From positions 682,568 to 746,567 of the forward strand of contig NW_002060961.1 of the NCBI RefSeq assembly GCF_000150275.1: a stretch of 64,000 nucleotides of DNA, read 5' to 3'. Source of the DNA: Trichoplax adhaerens. Taxonomy: Eukaryota; Placozoa; Uniplacotomia; Trichoplacea; Trichoplacidae. The notes beneath the pieces are model-generated. The model was not told the origin of the DNA. It saw only the letters and a program-made list of their open reading frames with translations, and searched no databases. Below, piece by piece: positions 24,191 through 35,700 of this stretch (its first letter is position 1; each line of letters starts with the position of its first letter). A program made the translations under genes and the position numbers.

Positions 24191-25648
24191 CCAAATGGAT
24201 GATGTCAATAAGAAGGCTAGTGTACCAAGTGAATGATGATGGAGAGAAAGAGAGAGTAGGTCTACATGGACAATGAAAAGAAGCTAGAGAAGGCCAATCC
24301 TTTGATCTCCTTTTTCTCCAATTAATTGAATACATTATGCATGATTTGTTACTATAACAACTTATTCTGTAAGCTTTGAATATTTCTACTTGATTGCCAA
24401 TATTGACAGTTATGTTAATTGGCTGGAGCCTTTTCTCTTTATCCCATTTTTTGTCTGTCCCCTAAGACACAGTGAGTACAAATGACAAAACAACTTAAGT
24501 AAAAAGTAAAAGGGAAGAGTTGGCTTTCAAGGATAGGCTAACTGATTGCCAGACACATTAAGTGAATCAAGAAGCGTTCATGGTCGTTTCGCTGCATAGA
24601 AAAGAAGAAAATCAAGCCCCAAAACAACAACAAGCAGGTAAGAACATGCTAGTCGACTATCAAGAAAGTCAACTATTGATGGAGACGATTTAATGCACGA
24701 CGGAAATAATTGACATTATTGCTCTATCAATCTGCTATTTAATTTTCAAGCAATCATCTTTCAGCCGTTATGGATGAATCTTTTTCTATAGGGGAATGAT
24801 CCATTTTCCATTCCCCATCTCTTGCCAAATTAGTCTTTTTCAACACTTTTCAACATGTCTTGATTACCAGTAGCGGAATAATCTCTTTTTCAAAAGGATC
24901 AATCTCTACGCTATTTCCTCTCGATTGAACCATTTGAAAAATTACTTTTCTTCTGTCTGTATGTGTATAAGAGTTGTTGGTCCATTTGCAATCCATCTAC
25001 CATGCAATCATGTGATTGATTCTTGTCGTCTTGAATAGAAGAGGAAAATGGCGATCGCATTTGTTTAATATTTGATCGAGTTAAGGACAAGCATTGATTT
25101 CCGCATGAACTCTATTGAATTGTTGTTGATTTGAACAAGCCATGGATGATGGGTTGCTTTTGCATATTCTACCTTAGCTTAATGATCGTATCGGATAGGA
25201 GAATGGAAAATGAAATATGTAACATAGAAGCAAGAATTGGATAAGAGGGATGATTGACAAAGTATCGAAACAACTTGCTCCTTCAAGAATGATTCCCTTG
25301 ACTGGAGAGAAACAATTTATGATTGCTTAGATGGTAGTAAGAAAGCATGAGGATAGGAGAAATGATCGAGTTGTAAATCTTCAACTACAATAAAGAAAAA
25401 AATCCAATCGACGAGGCTAATATCAGTTCATCATAAACCGCTTTGATGTTTTTAACACCATGTTCAATCGTTGTATTAAGTTAACAGATAGAATTAAGCA
25501 TTGTATTGCTTATTATTGATTATTTTCAATGTCAAGTGAAATCATTTGAACATTGTGATGGGACAATTTTCTATAGATACAACATTCTAATTTAGAAGTA
25601 ATTAACAACCATCAGGTTTTGAAATGGATTCAAAGTAGTTCAAATTTC

Positions 25649-25807
25649 TCCCCCCCCAAACTAATACCAGCTTGAAGTAAAGATTCCTTCTAGGGATGAA
25701 ACTATTCATATCCAATTAGCCCTGTAAGATTGAAAAAGAACCTGTAGACGTAGGTGGTTATTTTAGTGGTCGGATAGATAAAAAAAAATGGCCAGCCCCC
25801 CCCCCCA
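25649..25807. repeat. Two C homopolymers
   Basis: Runs of about 8 C (near 25650) and about 12 C (near 25796-25807), each followed by A residues. Such runs are rare in this AT-rich window and are prone to sequencing error. Confidence 0.85.
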
Positions 25808-28099
25808 AAAAACATCCATTATGAACAGAATTGATCATGGATGTTTTCGAATCTAAATTCATTTTCATACGTTACTCGATCAAAGTTGTACAAATTATTA
25901 CTGAAAGTCAAGATAGGATCGATTCTTTTAGCTAGAAAAGGAAAATTGACAGAGTACCGTAGTCCACAAGCAAGAGAAGTTTCTAACAAGAATTGCTCAA
26001 CAGACAGCATAGAAAGAGAGATATTTTTAAGAGCGGGACTTTTTTTTTCCTTCTTATCAATGATCGAGATTGATGATCTGATTTAGAAAGCCCGTTAATG
26101 TAATTATTCGTCGATTGGATAAAAGTCCACCATAATCTTGACTTCCTTTCATAGTGTTCAAGATTAAAGGACAAACTGATGTTGATATCGATCATTAAAA
26201 TTAAAGTAGTTGGTGATAATAGCTTGAATATTCCATCATTTGTTGAAGGAGATATCCCCAAATAACACTCGTTTAGGCCAAATCTTTTCCTTTCAACGGT
26301 TGAATATTAAAAGTAAAAGACGGTCCAGATGGGATTCCTAATTTTCTTTTCAGTCGTTTTGTGACTTGTTGATCAGCTATGATTTTAAGATCTAGGCAAG
26401 AAAATTCCTTTTTTCCCCCTCCTTCCATTATTGGCCCTTTGATGCATCACTGTTTACGGAAAAAATAGAAAAATCAACCATTTTGGTACATTGAATTTGG
26501 AGTTAAAGCCATTTTAAAGTTATTTAACTTGAGTGATTCAATTATTCCTTGAATAATTTCCTTTTTTTTTTCATGAGTTGAATTGAATTCATTACCGAAC
26601 AAGTTCAATAGGAATGGTGTCTTTCATGCAATAGTATTTAGCACGTTGAAGTAAGCAAGCATCAAAATAGTGTTATAATAAATAGAAAGTCTTGCCGCTT
26701 GCAAGGTCTTCCACTGTAGATTAGCTCATCATGACTTGAAAAATTAGTTTGAATATTGAAACATGCAACTGATTTTCATTTTCTTCCATTTTATCCATTC
26801 GCCCGATTCTTCTATCGTGTGCAATGGACAGATTGGATCTTTTTTTACCACTTGTCATCAATTGTGCATCAAGCAATTTTGTGCAAATACGACAGTTTTT
26901 GATGTTTAAAAATGTAATCAATCTCTTTAGAAATGATCCTTTTTTCTCTCCAAGCTGCCATTTATACCCACTATGGGTCATTAGAAAATCATTTTATACA
27001 GAGAATACAGTACATTAGTTTTTAATTTTTTATTGGTAAAGTAAATAGATTGGGATACAGAAGAGCGACTTGTAATTGTTTCTAATTTTTTAATTTTCAA
27101 TGCGTCTAGAAAGGTATTTCAATCTGTCTTGCTTTCCATTTTCTTTGAGATTATGATACTGCTGCAATTTCCATATGCAGGAATCATTTTCCTCGGTCGA
27201 TTGGACGTTGATTATTTAGACTAACTTAAAAATAGCCAATATGAAAAAAGGAATTCCATTCCATTCGTCAACAACGTGGAGTAGATAGAGTAGGGAGGAT
27301 AAAGTTGCTTGAAGATCAATTTTGACCGAGTTAGGCTATATATCAATGCAGTCGTCTCGTAAGCCCAGCACTAAAAAATACTAACATCAACTGGACAGCA
27401 TACTGATATTCCGGTTATTTGTCAACAGGAAATTGATGTTTAATACTACTAATTTCCAGTTTTACACTTAGATTTTTGTAGCATAATCGTCCATAGAATA
27501 GAGCAATGAAATCAAGGAAATCACCTTCGATTGCTAGTAAAGTCCCAATCATTGATTCTCTCTATGCTAGTCAAAGAAATAATCGTCTTCAATGTTTTTG
27601 TGCTAGTTGCACTATCCTTCTTTCACCAATACCTTCATGAAAGTAGAGCTAAAACATCTTTTCATTCGAGAATACATTAGTATTGACCATTTGCAAGGAT
27701 ATTGGCAGCGGAGATTGCTTTACTTCTTGATCATGAGTGCAAAAATGATAGCTGAAAGGAATATCGATCCAGTTATAGGGGATAAATTAGAGATGAACTG
27801 GAAAACTATTCCTCACTCTTTACATACTTTTTATCGTGGCAAAATGGGCATGGACTTCAAGGTTATTAATAGTCTTCTATTGCTATTTTTTCGCATCGTT
27901 GTATACTCCTAGCATAGCGATAAAACCTTAATATTTCATCGTTATTCTTTGTCCCTTCTGCTGAGAAAAAGTGAATTTCATTATAGTAAAATACAGTCCA
28001 TCCGAACAAGAAAGTAGAGGATGCTCTGATCTATTGAATGATATTCACTATCTGTATTCCATATCGATCTATTCTATCCCGGAAAGACTATTTCCATTT

Positions 28100-28530
28100 C
28101 CTCATTGCTACAGGGGAACTTTTCACTTTTAAGACAGTACATTAAAGTATCTCTACTATGTCTACTTCTTGATTATTATCACCACTTTCCACTTGAATCA
28201 AGGCAAGGAGAGTATCCAGGTACATTTCCGTACTTCTGTCTTCTCAGAAGTCTTCAATGTCCAAAGGGAATTATTTACATATCAAGACAGAGGCAAGCAC
28301 CAAGTTTACTTATTTTCATCTATCACCCAAATTTTCAAATTATCGACAGAGAAAATTATTTCATACCAAAACTTTACAATGTTAAGATAGAAGAGGGTAT
28401 CCAGGTGCATTTCCTTACTTTTAAGCTTACAGAACTCTATATTATCGAGAGAGGAAATTATTTTCATATCAGAACTTTTCAATGTTAAGATAGAAGAGGG
28501 TATCCAGGTACATTTCCCTACTTTTATGCT
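28100..28530. repeat. Tandem repeat array, about 90-103-bp units
   Basis: Near-identical stretches recur: GTATCCAGGTACATTTCCGTACTT (about 28211), GTATCCAGGTGCATTTCCTTACTTTT (about 28397) and GTATCCAGGTACATTTCCCTACTTTT (about 28499). A degraded unit lies at about 28290, and a more distant one may lie at about 28100. Between anchors, the elements TTATCGAGAGAGGAAATTATTTTCATATCAGAACTTTTCAATGTTAAGATAGAAGAG repeat with few changes. Overlapping open frames here follow the repeat and are not treated as genes. Confidence 0.8.
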
Positions 28531-30104
28531 CGATTATATACTTTTATGTTGATGGGGTTTCTATTAGTTCCATCAAGAACTGCTGTGCGCTTTCGATTTT
28601 TCTTTTTCACTTTCAAGCATTAAGTTATTATGGTGTTTAAGTTCTAGCAGCAAATGTTTGTTTCAAGATCTAGAATACCATAACATGTGGGTTTGAATCG
28701 TTTTGCAACAACTGGCATTTGATTTATACTAAACATCATGAAATAATTCCATAGCACAGCTTGGTAGGAAGCACGGGAGGCTAATTCTATCACCAAATAG
28801 ACAGTACTCTACTCTATATTCAGATGGAGCTCTGCTTAGGCAATGAAGTCAAGGATAAGCTTAGAATAGTAACGGAACAAATGGCATTTAATCTATTTGA
28901 ACTAGTTTACGACAGATATGCTTCTTTCTCAAATTCAAACTACATACCAATTGATTGCTTGTTGGGTATACGTATTTTGAGATTACTGTACAAGTAAATT
29001 GTGAATCGCAATGCAAAGATTTCATTTTTTTCTGCAGTATAAATTATTAGAATCAATTTTTCAATGCTGATATTGATCGAGAAAATTGTTTCTATTGGCA
29101 CCCTAGCATCGTGTTAGACATCATTTCCAAACATTCTCAGAGAAAATACTGACAGCAGATCTTATTTCAAATATGACAACAGAAAACAACAACTTGATCT
29201 TACTTATGCTTTTGATCGCTTTTACCAATTTTTCCATTTTAAAATAATAGTATTGGAAAGACTGTAGTCATGAGTAATATTACAAATAGAAAAGTCGGAA
29301 TATTTTCATCCAATAATCAACTATTACATTAGTAGTATTCCAATCATTTACTCGACGAAATGTTTGAGCTAGAATCAATGAGCCGTAAACTCTTGCCATG
29401 AAAGCCAATTTCTTATTGAATGGACTCCGATTTTGAATAGGTAATGGGGGTATTTTTACTTTTAAAATCATGAGTGGATTGCTTAAAGGAGTAAAGTCAA
29501 ATCAATAAAGTGGCTCTGTGGAGCGCAAATAATGAAAATTAATATATTATTTATCCTCACTCATTATTTAATGTCGTCGACAGATGTGTTAATTTGATGG
29601 AGTAAGAATAGGTGCAATGGCTATCGGACAACGTACTCGCTCAATATTCAATCATGGGTCAATATGAGCGAGATATCCTTACCCAATGTTGATCGATTTC
29701 GACAGGATAAAACAGACAGTGAAAAGAACAACATCACAACGGAGTATAGAACATAATTATTTCATCAAGTCGGGCTGACAGGAAGTCAATGAAAGTAACA
29801 ACCATGATATTTTACAGCTGCTTCTATCATGCAAATATCAAGTTGTTTTGACTTTCTGAAATAGGCTCTACAGTATAGCAAATCGATTTCAATTGACAAC
29901 AGGAATAAATCTTGAATGCGATAGTCTTCTTACATCTTATCCAACTATTAGTAAGTATAAAACGTACATGATGATAGGAAATTACTTTCCAGCTTATCGT
30001 TATTACAACTCGTTGGATGGCAGAAGATTTTATCATGGCAGCTTAGTAATCTTAGCTCATGACAGTAGTTGAAATACGGTTTTAGCTTAAAGTGAAAAAC
30101 TGGA
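28531..30104. other. Gene-free interval between repeat arrays
   Basis: No exon, RNA gene or repeat array was recognised. Short reverse open frames at about 29280 and 29827 lack conserved features. Confidence 0.45.
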
Positions 30105-30450
30105 TGATGTCGATAGCAGTATATTTAGGCATGGTAACTAATAAGATTGGCAACTATTACAGAAGCGGTTACTCAAATTTACTTACTAAGTAGTTACTTC
30201 ATGGCGAATTTAAAAGCCTTCTACAGCAATATACCTATCAATAAGACAATTGCTCAGAATGACTTACTGAAATGGACACTTTCTTAATGGCCAAACTAAG
30301 GACTAATAATATACCTACCCATATGATAATCGCTCAGTTTTACTGGCTAAAATTGGTAGTTTCTTCATAGTCAATCTAAGAGCTAATAGTAGACCTATAA
30401 ATGAGATGATTGTTCAATTTTATTTACTGAAATTAAAGGTGGTTAAAAGA
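30105..30450. repeat. Tandem repeat array, about 85-bp units, 3-4 copies
   Basis: Units contain CTAATAATATACCTAC-ATATGATAATCGCTCAGTTTTACTGGCTAAAATTGGTAGTTTCTTCATAGTCAATCTAAGAG with variations. Clear copies start near 30215, 30300 and 30387, and an earlier eroded one near 30135. The unit is unrelated to the array that follows directly. Confidence 0.7.
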
Positions 30451-30469
30451 TGATTTTAAAGCCCAATAA

Positions 30470-31230
30470 CACAACTTCTCCTTGAAATCAATCTGCAAGA
30501 AGCAGTTATATTGTAGCTTCCATTATATATTCTTTTGCTCTACATTCAAAAATAATTTTTAATCTTCATAATTGAGCTTATACTTGAAATCAGTCTAAAA
30601 TAAGTCGTTATATTGTAGCTTGCACTATATATTCTTTTGCTCTACATTCAAAAATAATTTTTAACCTTAATACTTTAAATTAGTCTAAAATAAGCAATCA
30701 TATTGTAGCTTACTTGAAATCAGTCCGTAATAAGCAGTTATATTGTAGCTTCCGTTATATATCCTCTTACTCTATATTCGAAAATAATTTTTAATCTTAA
30801 TAATTGAACTTATACTTAAAATCAGTCTAAAATATGCAGTTATATTGTAGCTTCCTTTATATATTCTCTTGCTCTACATTCAAAAAAAATTTTTAATCTT
30901 AATACTTGAAATCAGTCTAAAATAAGCAGCTATAATGTAACTTCCGTTATATATTCTCTTGCTCTACATTCAAAAATAATTTTTAATCTTAATAATTAAA
31001 CTTGCAATCAGTCTAAAATAAGCAGTTATATTAGAACATCCATTTTATACACTCCTGCTCTATTTAAAAACGATTTAAACCTCAATAGAATGCATTCTTC
31101 TCATCAGTCTAAAATGCGCAGCCATATCGTAGCATTCATTTTATGCCCTCTTGATTTTTAATTCAATTTTTAAAACTTCGATAATTTTCCTATAAAGCAT
31201 TCTTCAATTAGTCCAAAATATACATAAGGA
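30470..31230. repeat. Tandem repeat array, about 90-105-bp units, 8-9 copies
   Basis: The anchor CAGTCTAAAATAAGCAGTTATATTGTAGCTTCC recurs near 30488, 30591, 30681, 30721, 30822, 30911, 31008, 31105 and (partly) 31209. It is followed by TTATATATTCTCTTGCTCTACATTCAAAAATAATTTTTAATCTTAATA. One unit (30681-30721) is cut to about 40 bp. Central copies are very similar, suggesting recent homogenisation, and outer copies are eroded. The array ends about 1.5 kb upstream of the FAT-like start codon. Confidence 0.88.
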
Positions 31231-32769
31231 GATAAATAAATCGTTACTGCTTTTATGCAGTAAAGGTTTAACTAATTCATTAGGGAAATCCTGTTAATAG
31301 ATTGCTTATTCTTCAACCCTTTTTATTATATACAACTTGTTCTTATTTCAATTTATTCTCTTCATCGATGCAGGAAGGAAAAATCATAAAATTAAATAAA
31401 GAAAATTTTAAAAAGGTCTAATCACTCGGCCAATATCCAATATGGTAGAAGATAATTTCCGTAGCTTGGCTAGCCAGTAATGGCTTCCGTTATGTCGTCG
31501 TATATTATTGTCGAGCTACTAGAAGATTTTCAATCACGTAAATAAACTTGGTACTCAGATTGAAGAGAAAAAGAAAATTTAAAACTCTGGTCATTCACAA
31601 TATTAATCTAAAGCTGAATCTTTGGGATTCGTTCTACCATCTTAAATCGGTAGTTTAATCCACATTTTCACTTCGACTGCCTTTGTTACATCTGTGACCA
31701 GAGGAGGCCAGTTTTTCTTGGTTATTATCCAAGCTATCTTCTCCATTTTTGCCTAGTTGATATCCGTATATACTTGTGTATCCTTCGTCATCGTTCGAAA
31801 CAGCTTCACATTTTCTTACAAGAAAATTTAATATATTGTTGATGGTTAGTGTTATCTCAAGTTTAGCCAGTAAAATATTTTCCAATTTTACAACATCGAA
31901 TATACTGTGGTAACGCCATCCTTAAATTAACAAATAAGCCAATTTGTTGAGTGGTATAAGTCTAGAATTGGAAATAATAAAGACGAAATTGAATATCTTT
32001 ATTAAGCTGGGAATACTACAGAAGATTGAAAGGACTACCACAATAGTAATACGGATATTGACTTGAATATTACGCAGATTATCGCTATTGTATTCTATCC
32101 TTAATCAAGCTAAATTGGTGATTTCAACTTGGATTTAATATTACCGATAGTCTATCTCAAGTTTCAATTACAAAAATTGAATGCTTTTTGATACAAATTC
32201 AATTTACCTTAGTGGATAATTCAATCGAAGTTTTTCAAGGATATTGATTACCTCAATATTAGCTTAGAAGTATACCATTTACTTTCTTCATTTACCTAAT
32301 CCAATTCTATTCTTAGACTGGCCATAACATTTTTAAAATTGTATTATCTATTTAATTTCCATCTGGATCAATTTTTTCTTCATCATAATTATTATTATTA
32401 TCATAATTTTTATTCTAAATCTAACAGTTTTTTTGTCCTATTTTAATTTTTTTGACTGTCAACTCATTTTTACTTATTTAAAGTAATCCTTTGGGGTTCA
32501 TTTTAACTGCTGTTAATCATTTATTGTACAATTTTTGTTCATTTTCCCTTTACAATTTTTACATAGACTTGGGTATTTGAAATTTTCACTTTGTTACTAT
32601 TTAGTGATTGCAATAGTAAAGCTATTGAACATTTATTTGCTATTTTATACGTTGTTCATGATTGATTCATTGGGCATCCCTTTCTATTGGATTAATCCTT
32701 TTTAATTTTAAAATTTTTTCTAATATAAGTTTATCTTTGCTCGATATATTTAATATCCGTTGATAGACA
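31231..32769. promoter_or_regulatory. Immediate 5' flank of the FAT-like cadherin gene
   Basis: About 1.5 kb lies between the tandem repeat array and the start codon. It ends in a very T-rich stretch (about 32290-32750) with a short ATT run near 32390. A reverse open frame (31655-31885) has no recognisable domain. The proximal promoter and 5' UTR are expected here, unless a 5' non-coding exon lies further away; no specific element is identified. Confidence 0.4.
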
Positions 32770-35700
32770 ATGGCAAGGCCTGCGTTGATGTTATTCTCGA
32801 TACTCTTGGTATCAGCAAGTAGTCTGATAGTCTATGGCAACCAATGTCGATCAAATCATTTACCATCATTTATTTATAATCAAAATGATACAATAATTCA
32901 TCATTCGTTATTATTTACTAGTTTTTATTATAAGGGTAAAATTGATAGAATGACACCGATAGGAAGTATTGTTCAATTTATGATGCAACGTGTTGGCATC
33001 TATAGACCAAATTGCCAACAAAATCCAATTCAATATCAATTCGAAAATGACGTGGATGGATTATGGCAAGTTAGTACACGCTGTATCAACGATAATTTCA
33101 ATCAGCTTATAATTCAGAGTCGATCATCGTTAGAACATTATGAAAAAGAGTCCACAGCTACTCCATTCTCAAGCGTAACAAGACCGAACAATCAAGCTAA
33201 TTTAAAATCATCAACACATCACAACCTATATACTCTTATAGCATTGGATCAAAGCGCTAATAATGATAGTAATAGTAAGCAGCGCAATCATTTCCATTTG
33301 GGTTATAGTCAAATTTTAATTGAAATTGTCGATGAAAGAAATCGCCATATTCCGCTATTTCAGCAATCATTATATACAAGTATAATTTATTCTAATACAC
33401 CCGTAGGTACACCAGTAATTCAAGTTAAAGCAATAGATCAAGATAATGGTCTAAATGGGCAAATTATGTATCGTTTAGTAGAGGAAAATGCTTATTTCGC
33501 AATCAATTATATTACTGGATTTGTCTATGTTGTCCAAACGTTAAATATTAAATATGCTAGGCAAGTATTTCAATTCCAAGTGGAAGCACAAGATCGCGGC
33601 CCAATACCATATCGAAGTCAAGCTCGAGTCACTATCGATGTCATCAATGTTACAAGTTATCATCCGCCGCAAATTGAAATTATAACCATATGGCCATTGC
33701 CAACACCGGCATCTCGTTCTACACGTGTTGCAAAGTTATCCATTCGTGATGGTGATTATGGTCGTTATGGAACAATTTTAAATGTAGCAGTTCAAGTTAT
33801 TAACGATAATCGTGATTTATTTACTATGCAACGGGTAGAAAATCGCGATCAATACTATGTTGTCTTAAAGCAAGCATTTGAACAAGATGGACAACAAACA
33901 TCTACATCGGATGTTAATCAGTTTTATTTACGCGTTACTGCAACTGATAATGGCCGACCAGCATTAACATCGCAACTAAATTTTGTTGTATCGATTACGC
34001 CCAAAGTTAGGCGAATATTTTCAAGGGATAGCTATCAATTCCAGATTATGGATTGTGCACCACCTGGTATTGAAGTTGGTCGATTAGCTGCAACTGGTCA
34101 TAAAACAGGTGTTATCTATGCTATGCGAAATGGTAATGAAGAAGGTATATTTACCCTTTCCTCACAACATGGAATTCTCTTTACTAAGAAAAATTTATTA
34201 ACATATCAACAACGATCAAGCTATCGATTAGATGTATGGGGATATCGTAGCTTTAATGAAATTTATCAGGTAATCGTTATCGTTCAAGTTATTCCAGTTC
34301 ATCGTTATATACCACAATTTAAACCGTTGCCACCATCTGTTCTGACATTGACAACAACACAACAATTTGGTTATCAGCATCCAATTATTCAAATTCATGC
34401 TCAAGTTTATCATCCACCCTATTTGAATACCACGCAAGATATATTATATACCATCGTTAATAATCAATCTGTTCCATTTACTATTGGTCAGCATAGTGGC
34501 CTATTAACTCTAGATCAACAAGTTGATGAAATCCGTTGTCGTCAGTTACATGGCATACCCTTAATTATCCGAGCTCTAGATCAAGGTAATCCATATTATT
34601 ACCAATCACAAGTTATCATTACTTTAGGATGCCAATTAGACGATAATACTACCTTGCCATCACCGACTCGTGCCATACAACGTATATCTTCATCATATCA
34701 AATTGACAGTAATCAATATACGCCGCAATTTCGACGGCATCGTCAAAATTTACTGATTCTAAAGTTAAATAAAAATACACCACCATCGTCCAAACGTTCT
34801 ATTTATACTTTTTATGCTACAGACGATGATGATGGCTTAGATGGGTTAGTGATGTATGTATTATCCAGTGGTAATCATCATGGCTTCTTTTCGTTAGATT
34901 ATATCAGTGGAGAATTAAAATTGATAGAATCTTTAAATGAAACAACATGGAAGACATTTCAATTGGTTATTACTGCTTATGATGCAGGTTTGCAGCGCCG
35001 CTCTACTCAAACAACGTTGCAAATTCAATTAATTACCCCAGCTAATGGAGATGATAATTCCATTCTATATAATTCAACTATGATACCTTTTATACCAATA
35101 ACAAGTTATACACCGATTGATCATAAAATTGTAAATATCACATCCTATTTCAGCTTAAAAGGCAACATTTCTTATTCTCTATTGACTTATTTAGATTATT
35201 TCCAATTGGATAGAAAAAGTGGTATATTAAAAGCATTAGTCGAAACACCTACTAATCTGCAACAACAGTTTCATTTACTTATTTTATTACAAAACAATAG
35301 CCAAGGTGGATATTTAACTTATCGACACTTGGGAATAATGCGCGTTGCAAACATTAATTTTTATACGCCACAACTTGATCGATCCACTTATTATGTTTGG
35401 CTACCTAACGATATACCTGTGGCCAGCTATATTACTAGAATTCATGCTACTGATGGGGATTTTGGTGAAAATGGTGTTATAAGATATGCTCCAACACGTG
35501 GAGGCCATCGTAAATGGGTTGTCAATCGTGTGACTGGAACTATCTACTTGGGATCATCATTAACACAGCCGTACGAATATCAACAGCAATCATTTTTATG
35601 GCGCTATTTTCACTTTCTTTTACGTGCTAAAGATCGCAGTTTATTTCCTAAAGTTGACCGGTGTTATGTTGATATTGCTGTTGTACCACGCTTGCCTATT

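Larger units (their letters stand above)
19621..28099. other. Gene-free interval, middle part
   Basis: About 8.5 kb with no recognised gene. Open frames at about 20865, 21822, 22835, 26721 and 27607 have no conserved motifs or partner exons. The interval contains two GA microsatellites (near 22177 and 24096), a dispersed repeat word family at about 23150-23790 and two C homopolymers (about 25650 and 25796). The texture differs from the AT-rich flanks, with many TTGATT/AATCAA words and purine- or pyrimidine-rich strands. It may hold cis-regulatory DNA for the downstream cadherin gene, but nothing shows this directly. Confidence 0.45.

Noticed and set aside
24023-24335. Overlapping open frames of Arg/Glu and Ser/Leu repeats on both strands
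   Set aside because: They are translations of the GA microsatellite and carry no other sequence information.
27607-27912. 101-codon plus-strand frame in the gene desert
   Set aside because: It begins at a non-ATG codon in the track, shows no domain and has no splice partners; most likely chance.
28105-28488. Two overlapping plus-strand open frames of 127 and 73 codons
   Set aside because: They lie inside a tandem repeat array, both frames stay open because of the repeat, and no domain is visible.
31655-31885. 76-codon minus-strand frame upstream of the cadherin
   Set aside because: The C-terminal part has a mixed polar composition that could be coding, but there is no homology I recognise and no flanking exon.
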